From positions 61,590 through 125,589 of the forward strand of contig NZ_SAVB01000014.1 in NCBI RefSeq assembly GCF_004022265.1: a stretch of DNA of 64,000 nucleotides, given 5' to 3'. A program made the translations under genes and the position numbers. Positions 22,326-30,936 of this stretch are shown piece after piece. Numbering within the stretch: the first letter of the stretch is position 1; every line of letters starts with the position of its first letter. This DNA is from Paenirhodobacter ferrireducens. Lineage in GTDB: Bacteria > Pseudomonadota > Alphaproteobacteria > Rhodobacterales > Rhodobacteraceae. The notes beneath the pieces are model-generated. The model searched no databases and was not told the DNA's origin. It worked only from the letters and a program-made list of their open reading frames with translations.

Positions 22326-23483
22326 GTGACCGAAACGACCCAAGCCCGCCGCCGCCTGCGGCCCCTTGTGCTGGCCCTGCCACTGGCGCTGAGCCTTGCG
22401 CCCGCGCTTCATGCCGAGGATTTCGTGCCCGAGGTGGTGACCGCGAAGGAGACCATCGACCCCGGCGCGAATGTCTTCGTGTCGCAGCAGCAATGGATCG
22501 GCGCGGGCTCGATCGCCGTCTTCGATCAGGCGACGCTGGCGCTGAAGGCGCTGCTGCCGACGGGCTCGATGCACCAGATGCTGATCTCGGCCGATGGCAA
22601 GAGCGCCTTCGCGCAATCCTCCTTCCCGAAGCGGATCACCTATGGTCCGAACGAGATGGTGCTGACCTCCTATGACGTGACCACCGCCAAGGTCGGGCCC
22701 GAGGTGGTGCTGCCGCCGAAGGCCGCGATGGCGCTGGGCTATACGCCGCTGCTGCGCCAGACCGCCGACAAGAAATTCGTGCTGGTGCAGAATGCCACCC
22801 CCGCCTCGTCGATCACCGTGGTCGATCCGGCCGCGGGCGCGGTGACGCAGGAAATCCCGACGCCCGGTTGCTGGGCGATCTTCGCCGCGCCCGCGGGCGC
22901 GTCCTTCTCGACGATCTGCGGTGACGGCACCTTTGCCAGCTATGCGCTGTCGGCCGATGGCGCGACCGCCGAGAAGACGGTGAGCAAGCCGGTCTTCGAC
23001 CCCGAGAAGGACCCGATCTTCATCGAGGGCGCGCAGGTCGGTGACATGCTCTATTTCGTCACCTATTCGGGCAAGCTGATCGGGCTGAAGGATAGCGGCG
23101 CGGCGATCGAGAAGGTGTCGGAAACCGATCTCGTCGCCGGCGTCGAGGGCGGCTGGGCACCGGGCGGCTACGAGCTTCTGGGGGCGAACCCGGCCAAGGG
23201 CGTGCTCTTCCTGTCGATGCATCCGGGCGCCACGGACGGCAGCCACAAGGCGGCCTCGAAGGAAGTCTGGGCGATCGAGCTGGCCAGTGGCAAGGTGCTC
23301 GCGCGTTCCGAGGCCGAGGGACTGACTTCGCTTGTCGTCACCCCGGGCGAGACGCCGCTGGTCTTCGGCACCTCGGAAGAGGGCAAGCTCTTCAAGTTCA
23401 CCGTGGGCGACGATTTCAAGCTGACCAAGGCGGGCGAGGCGGGGCTTGCGGGCTTTGCCATGCAGCTTTCGGTGGTCGAATGA
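22326..23483 (+). CDS. aauB: Amine dehydrogenase large subunit (aromatic amine dehydrogenase-like)
   Basis: The 385-residue periplasmic heavy chain of a TTQ amine dehydrogenase starts with a Sec signal peptide (LVLALPLALSLAPALHAEDF, about residues 13-33) and continues as a seven-bladed beta-propeller. Repeated blade segments are visible (GSIAVFDQATL, TSYDVTTAKV, SITVVDPAAG, VWAIELASGKV). The heavy chain binds two light chains and forms the substrate channel. A GGAGAG ribosome site is present. The next gene overlaps by ATGA. The small subunit resembles aromatic rather than methylamine dehydrogenase, so aauB is preferred to mauB. Confidence 0.87.
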   Translation: MTETTQARRRLRPLVLALPLALSLAPALHAEDFVPEVVTAKETIDPGANVFVSQQQWIGAGSIAVFDQATLALKALLPTGSMHQMLISADGKSAFAQSSFPKRITYGPNEMVLTSYDVTTAKVGPEVVLPPKAAMALGYTPLLRQTADKKFVLVQNATPASSITVVDPAAGAVTQEIPTPGCWAIFAAPAGASFSTICGDGTFASYALSADGATAEKTVSKPVFDPEKDPIFIEGAQVGDMLYFVTYSGKLIGLKDSGAAIEKVSETDLVAGVEGGWAPGGYELLGANPAKGVLFLSMHPGATDGSHKAASKEVWAIELASGKVLARSEAEGLTSLVVTPGETPLVFGTSEEGKLFKFTVGDDFKLTKAGEAGLAGFAMQLSVVE

Positions 23484-24043
23484 GCGGCGCCGGGATCGAG
23501 GCCGCCGGGATCGGGGCGCTGGCCTCGGCGGCGGTCGCGGCCTTCGCGGCGTTCCTCTTCGCCCGCGCGGCGCTGCACAAGGCGTGGGATTTCACCGCCT
23601 TCACCGGCTTCGTGCAGGATTATCGGCTGCTGCCCGAGGCGCTGGTGCGCCGTGCCTCGGCGGCGCTGCTGCTGGCCGAGGGGCTGGTCGTCGCGGCGAT
23701 GCTGATCCCCGGTGCGCGGGCCTTCGGGCTGGTGCTCGGGGCGGGGCTGCTGCTCGGCTATGGCGTCGCCATGGCGGTGAACGTCGCGCGCGGCCGGCGC
23801 CACATCGAATGCGGCTGCGGCGGCGCGGTGCAGCCGGTGACCCCGGCGCTGCTCGCCCGCAACGCGGTGCTGGCGCTCCTGCTGATCGCGGGCGCGCTTG
23901 CCCCCGCCGCCCCGCTCGGGCTTGCCGAAGCCGCCGCGGCGATTGCCGCGGGGCTGATCGCCTTCGCCGGCTATCTGATGGCCGACCAGCTTCTCTCGAA
24001 CGCCGCCTATCTGGTGCGGCGCGAACAAGGAACCCTGCAATGA
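23480..24043 (+). CDS. mauE: MauE-family membrane protein
   Basis: The 187-residue inner-membrane protein has about five hydrophobic segments and a cytoplasmic or periplasmic loop with HIECGCGG, typical of the MauE/DoxX-like family. MauE and MauD are needed for export, disulfide formation and stability of the small subunit of TTQ dehydrogenases. The ATG overlaps the aauB stop (ATGA), and its own stop overlaps mauD (ATGA). The start is fixed by these overlaps and by the family N-terminus. Confidence 0.88.
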   Translation: MSGAGIEAAGIGALASAAVAAFAAFLFARAALHKAWDFTAFTGFVQDYRLLPEALVRRASAALLLAEGLVVAAMLIPGARAFGLVLGAGLLLGYGVAMAVNVARGRRHIECGCGGAVQPVTPALLARNAVLALLLIAGALAPAAPLGLAEAAAAIAAGLIAFAGYLMADQLLSNAAYLVRREQGTLQ

Positions 24044-24639
24044 CTGCCCTGACCTTTCTCGTGGCCGTGCTCTTCGCGATGGTGATCGCGCTGACCGTGG
24101 CCGTCTTCGCGCTTGCCCGGCAGGTGGGCGTGCTGTTCGAGCGGATCGCCCCGATGGGGGCGCTGGTGAACGACTCGGGCCCGCAGATCGGCGCGGCCTC
24201 GCCGCGCTTCACGCTGCCCTCGCTGACCTCGGCCGATCCGGTCACCATCGGCCCGCGCGAGGGGCGCGCGACGCTCGTCTTCTTCCTCTCGCCCACGTGC
24301 CCGGTGTGCAAGAAGCTGCTGCCGATCCTGAAATCGGCGCGCAGCGGCGAGGCCGGCTGGCTGGACATCGTGCTGGCCTCCGACGGCGACGAGGCGAAGC
24401 TCACCCGCTTCATCGGCACCGCCGATCTGGCGGCCTTCCCCTTCGTCAACTCGACCGAGCTCGGCCTTGCCTATCGCGTCTCGCGCCTGCCCTTCGCGGT
24501 GCTGATCGCGCCCGACGGGACGATCCGCTCGAAGGGGCTGATCAACTCGCGCGAGCAGCTCGACAGCCTGTTCAACGCCCACGAGATGGGGGTCGACTCG
24601 ATCCAGTCCTGGCTCGACCGCCCCGCAATCACCGCCTGA
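24040..24639 (+). CDS. mauD: MauD, thioredoxin-like maturation protein
   Basis: The 199-residue protein has an N-terminal membrane anchor (residues 1-27, LTFLVAVLFAMVIALTVAVF) and a periplasmic thioredoxin-like domain with the redox pair SPTCPVC (Cys87, Cys90). A cis-Pro region (RLPFAVLIAPDG) follows. It probably forms or isomerises the six disulfides of the small subunit. The frame is open further upstream only because it overlaps mauE out of frame; ATG 24040 sits on the ATGA overlap. It is followed by aauA with a GGAGAG ribosome site. Confidence 0.9.
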   Translation: MTALTFLVAVLFAMVIALTVAVFALARQVGVLFERIAPMGALVNDSGPQIGAASPRFTLPSLTSADPVTIGPREGRATLVFFLSPTCPVCKKLLPILKSARSGEAGWLDIVLASDGDEAKLTRFIGTADLAAFPFVNSTELGLAYRVSRLPFAVLIAPDGTIRSKGLINSREQLDSLFNAHEMGVDSIQSWLDRPAITA

Positions 24640-24648
24640 GGAGAGACC

Positions 24649-25191
24649 ATGAGCATTTTCGACAAGATCACCGACTGGATGGACCGCATGACCGAGGCCT
24701 CGGTGCGCGGTGTGGCCTCCACCACCGGGCGGCGCAGCTTCCTCGCCAGGGCCGGGCTCGGTCTGGTGGGCGCGGCGGTGATGCCGGTGCTGCCCTTCGA
24801 CCGCACCTTCGGCGGGGCGGGCGGCATGGCCCTGGCCGCGGCCCCGGATGGCGACGAGTTCAGCTGCGATTACTGGCGCTATTGTGCGCTTGACGGCAAC
24901 CTGTGCAACAGCTGCGGCGGCACGCTGACGCAATGCCCGCCGGGCTCGGAGGTGTCGAAGGTCAGCTGGGTCGGCACCTGCCGCAACCCGGCCGACGGCA
25001 AGGACTACCTGGTCAGCTACAACGACTGCTGCGGCCGGGCGGAATGCGACAACGCGCCGTTCTGCAACGCGAACCAGGGCGAGCGCCCCGGCTATCGCAT
25101 GGGGCTGCACAACGACATCAACTGGTGCATGGCGAACGCGAGCCAGGGCTATCACTGCACGGTCGCGGTACTGGTGGGGATCGCCGAATGA
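24649..25191 (+). CDS. aauA: Amine dehydrogenase small (TTQ) subunit
   Basis: The 180-residue catalytic light chain carries the tryptophan tryptophylquinone cofactor. The unusually long leader has a twin-arginine motif RRSFLA (residues 28-33) and ends near ALAAA (about 65). Trp107 (VSWVGTC) and Trp159 (NDINWC) correspond to the two TTQ tryptophans; Asp126 (YNDCCG) and Thr171 (YHCT) match catalytic residues. The mature part has twelve cysteines, enough for six disulfides. Segments DGKDYLVSYNDCCG and ERPGY..HNDINWCMAN are closer to remembered aromatic amine dehydrogenase than to methylamine dehydrogenase. Substrate preference is inferred. Confidence 0.9.
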   Translation: MSIFDKITDWMDRMTEASVRGVASTTGRRSFLARAGLGLVGAAVMPVLPFDRTFGGAGGMALAAAPDGDEFSCDYWRYCALDGNLCNSCGGTLTQCPPGSEVSKVSWVGTCRNPADGKDYLVSYNDCCGRAECDNAPFCNANQGERPGYRMGLHNDINWCMANASQGYHCTVAVLVGIAE

Positions 25192-25631
25192 TCCTGCGGG
25201 CAACGATCGCGGGGGCCGTTCTGGCCCTCGCTCCCCTGACCCCGGCGCTTGCGGCCGACGGCGCGGCGGTCTTTGCCGATGTCTGCACCGCCTGCCATGG
25301 CGCGAATGGCGTCGGCACCCCGGGGGTGGCGCCGCCGCTGGCCGATCCGCCGCTGTGGGACCGGCTGGGCGAGCGGGCGCCGGCCTTCCTCTCGGGGGTA
25401 CTGATCTCGGGCTTCTCGGGCACGCTGATGTCGCAGGGCGTGGGCTATTACGGCCTCGTCATGCCAAGCCAGCGCGACCTGAGCGACGCGGAGCTGGCCG
25501 CGGTGGCAAGCTATGTGCTTGGCACCATCGCCGGCACCGGAATGCAGGTGACGGTGGACGAGATTGCCGCCGCGCGCGCCGCGGCCCCCGGCCACAAGGC
25601 GCTGATGGAAATGCGGGGAGGCGGGATGTGA
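25188..25631 (+). CDS. Periplasmic monohaem cytochrome c, probable electron acceptor
   Basis: The 147-residue protein has a signal peptide (MILRATIAGAVLALAPLTPALA) and one haem motif CTACH soon after. GLVMPSQ supplies the likely axial methionine, followed by the C-terminal helix LSDAELAAVASYV typical of class I cytochromes. Its ATG overlaps the aauA stop. A small monohaem cytochrome gene follows aauA in the Alcaligenes faecalis aau cluster (known from that system), so it is the best candidate to take electrons from TTQ, in place of amicyanin. Confidence 0.85.
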   Translation: MILRATIAGAVLALAPLTPALAADGAAVFADVCTACHGANGVGTPGVAPPLADPPLWDRLGERAPAFLSGVLISGFSGTLMSQGVGYYGLVMPSQRDLSDAELAAVASYVLGTIAGTGMQVTVDEIAAARAAAPGHKALMEMRGGGM

Positions 25632-26071
25632 AACGGACGCTTGCGGCACTGATCCTGTGCCTTGCCGCCGGGCAGGCGGGGGCCGAGGGCTATAACGCGC
25701 GCACCAACTACATGCTGCGCTGCACCGGCTGCCACGGCATGGACGGCGCGGGCAGCGAGCAGGCCGGCATCCCCGATTTCCGTGGCTATGTCGGCTCCTT
25801 CGCGCGCTCGGAACCGGGGCGCACCTACCTGATGCACGTGCCCGGTGTGGTGAATTCCTCGCTCTCGGATGGCGAGATCGCGGCGGTGATGAACTATGTG
25901 ATGGAGAGCTATGCCGGCGCCTCGAAGGCGGCCGATGCGGCGCCCTTCACCCCCGAGGAGGTGGCGGTGCTGCGCGCGGTGCCGGTGGCCGATGTCGTGG
26001 CGCTGCGCCGCGAGGTGGTTGCGGGCTGCACGCAGGCGGGCTGGCCGGTTGCGGGCTATCCCTGGCCCTGA
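25628..26071 (+). CDS. Second periplasmic cytochrome c-like protein
   Basis: The 147-residue product starts at GTG 25628, which overlaps the preceding stop (GTGA). It has a signal peptide (LAALILCLAAGQAGA) and a haem motif CTGCH within a class I-like fold (RCTGCHGMDGAGSE, then SLSDGEIAAVMNYV). An axial methionine in the usual MPS context is not evident; Met in YLMHVPG is possible. The C-terminal 45 residues after PFTPEEV are extra and end in a lone Cys and Trp/Pro-rich tail. It is the last gene of the operon and is followed by a strong terminator. Confidence 0.8.
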   Translation: MKRTLAALILCLAAGQAGAEGYNARTNYMLRCTGCHGMDGAGSEQAGIPDFRGYVGSFARSEPGRTYLMHVPGVVNSSLSDGEIAAVMNYVMESYAGASKAADAAPFTPEEVAVLRAVPVADVVALRREVVAGCTQAGWPVAGYPWP

Positions 26072-26092
26072 GCCGGCGCGACCTGCAACGCA

Positions 26093-26124
26093 AAAGGCCC
26101 CCGGGCAGTGCGCCGGGGGCCTTT
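26093..26124. terminator. Bidirectional terminator between convergent units
   Basis: A perfect 12-bp stem (AAAGGCCCCCGG, 26093-26104, with its complement at 26113-26124) has an 8-nt loop. The T-rich side is CCTTTCCATTTTC on the plus strand, and the A-rich 5' side gives CCTTTTGCG on the minus strand. It lies between the amine dehydrogenase operon and the minus-strand takP gene, and probably serves both. Confidence 0.75.
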
Positions 26125-26141
26125 CCATTTTCTGCCCGCGC

Positions 26142-28748
<2,607 letters not shown>

Positions 28749-28780
28749 AAGCGCCCCCGTTGCGCGCAAGAGTCGCAGCG

Positions 28781-29608
28781 TCAGCCGCGGCTGTCGGGCA
28801 GCTGGATGCGTGCGACCTGTTCGGCGATCGGGTCGACGGACAGGGGGTGGGTTTCGCCGCTGTGGTCCTCGGGCGCGCCGATGTCCTGCCAGCGGCCGCC
28901 CTTGTAGATCTCGAGCGCGCCGAAATTCGCCTTGTAGCCCATCTTGCGCGAGCCCGGCACCCAGTAGCCGAGATAGACATAGGGCAGGCCGGCGCGGCGC
29001 GCGATGTCGACATGATCGAGGATCAGGAAGGTGCCGAGGCTGTCCTCGTGCCGGTCCGGGTCATAGAAGCTGTAGACCATGCTCACCCCGTCATCGAGCA
29101 CGTCGGTCAGGCACACGGCGGCGAGTGCGCGGGTCGAGCCGGGCGAGGCCTCGGTCTCGCGGTATTCGACGACGCGCGACTTCACCGGCGTCTCTTCAAT
29201 CATCGCGGCGAATTCGAAGATGTCCATATCGGCCATGCCGCCATCGGCGTGGCGCGCGTCGAGATAGCGGCGGAAGAGGGCAAACTGCTCCTCGGTGGCC
29301 CAGGGGCTGGTCGCGGTGCGCTTGAGATGCGCGTTGCGCTTCAGCACCCGGCGCTGGGTGCGGCTGGGCTCGAAATCCGCGACCCGGATCCGGGCCGAGA
29401 GGCAGGCCGTGCAATCGGCGCAGGACGGGCGATAAAGAACGTTCTGCGAGCGCCGGAAGCCCTGCCGCGACAAGGCGTTGTTCAGCTTCTCCGCCCCCTC
29501 GCCCTGCAGCGCGGTGAACAGCTTGCGCTCCGAACGCCCGTCCAGATAGGGACAGGGCTGCGGCGCGGTCACGTAGAACTGCGGTGCAAGCGGAAGCGAA
29601 TGGCGCAT
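28781..29608 (-). CDS. bpt: Aspartate/glutamate leucyltransferase (arginyltransferase-like)
   Basis: The 275-residue enzyme transfers leucine (or arginine) from tRNA to N-terminal Asp or Glu of proteins and marks them for ClpS/Clp[27 protein letters not shown] is the family N-terminus; the cysteine cluster PCPY and SCADCTAC is present, as are [18 protein letters not shown] and [12 protein letters not shown] rejected a 34-codon longer start because the family starts at MRH. A terminator hairpin lies upstream between it and the DUF2852 gene, so it has its own promoter. Confidence 0.93.
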   Translation of the reverse strand: MRHSLPLAPQFYVTAPQPCPYLDGRSERKLFTALQGEGAEKLNNALSRQGFRRSQNVLYRPSCADCTACLSARIRVADFEPSRTQRRVLKRNAHLKRTATSPWATEEQFALFRRYLDARHADGGMADMDIFEFAAMIEETPVKSRVVEYRETEASPGSTRALAAVCLTDVLDDGVSMVYSFYDPDRHEDSLGTFLILDHVDIARRAGLPYVYLGYWVPGSRKMGYKANFGALEIYKGGRWQDIGAPEDHSGETHPLSVDPIAEQVARIQLPDSRG

Positions 29609-29729
29609 TTCGACAGCTGTGATGGGGTTGAGGTGGCGGGGCTGGGCGTCAGGTCCCTGGCAATCTGCCGGCAGGCTAGCAAGATCAATCCTCGTCGCCA
29701 AGCCTTTCATGCCATTGCAGATATGCGAA

Positions 29730-29753
29730 GCCCCGCCTTTTTCAAGGCGGGGC
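29730..29753 (-). terminator. Terminator hairpin after the DUF2852 gene
   Basis: A perfect 10-bp stem (GCCCCGCCTT, 29730-29739, with its complement at 29744-29753) has a TTTC loop. It lies 31 bases downstream of the minus-strand DUF2852 stop and upstream of bpt, separating the two units. The flanking T tract is weak. Confidence 0.5.
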
Positions 29754-29784
29754 GGCAGGAAGGGGCAGGTTGCGTGTTTCGCAA

Positions 29785-30249
29785 TCAGCTGCGGGGCGCC
29801 TCGGGGGCGTCGGTCCCGGCCGGCGCGGTGTCGGGCATCGCGGCGGCGGCGCGGGCGCGTTCGTCCATGTATTGATCGAACTCGGCCTTGTCGCGGGCCT
29901 CGCGCAGGCGGGCAAGGAAGGCCTCGAACTCATCCTGTTCGCGTTCCAGCCGGGCCAGCGTATCGGCCTTGTAGGCGTCGAAGGCGCGGTTGCCGGTCGG
30001 GCGGCTGGCGTGGAAATGCATTCGCGGCGCGCAGGCGGCAAAGCGCTCGGCATTGCGCCGGCAGCCGCGGCCGAAGCGGCCGGTGATCAGGATGAAGCCG
30101 AGCACGAGCAGGCCGAGAGGGCCGGCGAAGATGAAGGAGCCGACCATGACCACGATCCACGAGATCGGGCCGCGCTCGTCAAGCCAGTTCAGCGTGCGCG
30201 CGATCCAGCCCGGACGGGCGGGAACGTCGGTGTAGGCGTAGGCGGACAT
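29785..30249 (-). CDS. DUF2852 membrane protein
   Basis: The 154-residue protein starts at 30249 with GGAGG seven bases upstream. After a short cytoplasmic start ([20 protein letters not shown]) comes one membrane segment ([31 protein letters not shown]). A basic/acidic coiled helix follows ([37 protein letters not shown]). This layout fits DUF2852 of alphaproteobacteria. Its role is unknown. Two similar 19-bp palindromes lie upstream, one within 40 bases of the start, so expression is probably controlled by a dedicated regulator. Confidence 0.8.
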   Translation of the reverse strand: MSAYAYTDVPARPGWIARTLNWLDERGPISWIVVMVGSFIFAGPLGLLVLGFILITGRFGRGCRRNAERFAACAPRMHFHASRPTGNRAFDAYKADTLARLEREQDEFEAFLARLREARDKAEFDQYMDERARAAAAMPDTAPAGTDAPEAPRS

Positions 30250-30268
30250 GGGAACCTCCGGGTTGGGG

Positions 30269-30287
30269 ATGTGAATGTCTTTCACAT
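30269..30287. promoter_or_regulatory. Operator-like palindrome 1 upstream of the DUF2852 gene
   Basis: ATGTGAA-TGTCT-TTCACAT is a perfect 7+7 inverted repeat with a 5-base spacer, centred about 29 bases before the DUF2852 start codon. It matches the second site at 30328 in 13 of 14 arm bases. Confidence 0.6.
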
Positions 30288-30327
30288 TGCGGAAGATGGG
30301 GGACCCCGTGGCGCCGATCAAGGGATG

Positions 30328-30346
30328 ATGTAAAAGATTTTCACAT
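30328..30346. promoter_or_regulatory. Operator-like palindrome 2 upstream of the DUF2852 gene
   Basis: ATGTAAA-AGATT-TTCACAT has the same form as site 1 with one arm mismatch. It is itself nested in a larger hairpin (GGGATGATGT at 30322-30331 with its complement at 30343-30352). It lies 59 bases from site 1, between the DUF2852 and YbaK genes. Confidence 0.5.
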
Positions 30347-30372
30347 CATCCCGCCGTCGCCGGTCGGCCAGC

Positions 30373-30840
30373 TCATTCGGTGAAGTCGGCAGGTTCGGCG
30401 CCGGTGATGCGCAACAGCTCGGCCGGTGCGATCGAGAAGATGTGGCGCGGCGTGCCGGCGGCGGCCCAGATCAGATCGAACTCGGCCAGACGCGGGTCCC
30501 AGAACAGCCGCACCGGCTTCAGATGACCGACGGGCGAGACGCCGCCGATGGCAAAGCCGGTCTCGGCGCGGATCAGCTCGGCATCGGCCTTTCCGAGCGG
30601 CTGACCGGCGACGGCGCTCGCCTTCTCGGCGCTGACCCGGTTGCCGCCCGCGGTCAGGAACAGCACGACATGGCCGCTCTGCTCGCCGCGGAAGATGATC
30701 GACTTCGCGATCTGGTCGACGGTGCAGCCCGCGGCCTCGGCCGCCTCGGCGGCGGTGCGGGCCTGCCCCACCTCGCGGATCTCGGCTTTTGCCCCGGCCG
30801 CGGCCAGCGCCGCCTCGACCCGTTTCAGCGATTTGCTCAT
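30373..30840 (-). CDS. YbaK/EbsC-family aminoacyl-tRNA deacylase
   Basis: The 155-residue protein is a free-standing editing domain of the ProX/YbaK superfamily, which hydrolyses mischarged tRNA such as Cys- or Ala-tRNA(Pro). Family signs are the AKSIIFR segment with its lysine, GGNRVS, and IGGVSPVGH near the active site. An AAGGAGCG ribosome site precedes the start at 30840. It is divergent from glnE across 96 bases. Substrate specificity cannot be read from the sequence. Confidence 0.88.
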   Translation of the reverse strand: MSKSLKRVEAALAAAGAKAEIREVGQARTAAEAAEAAGCTVDQIAKSIIFRGEQSGHVVLFLTAGGNRVSAEKASAVAGQPLGKADAELIRAETGFAIGGVSPVGHLKPVRLFWDPRLAEFDLIWAAAGTPRHIFSIAPAELLRITGAEPADFTE

Positions 30841-30902
30841 CTCGCGCTCCTTCGTTCGTGCCCCGGCGGGTCTAGCGCCCGGGGCCGCGACAGGGAAGGG
30901 CA

Positions 30903-30930
30903 TTGACCGGCGCGGGCGCGGGGCTAGTGT
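30903..30930 (+). promoter_or_regulatory. Promoter of glnE, apparently leaderless
   Basis: TTGACC (30903-30908), a 16-base spacer and TAGTGT (30925-30930) end six bases before the ATG of glnE. A start point seven bases after the -10 would fall on the A of the start codon. No Shine-Dalgarno sequence is present. The prediction is from sequence only. Confidence 0.45.
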
Positions 30931-30936
30931 GCCGCC

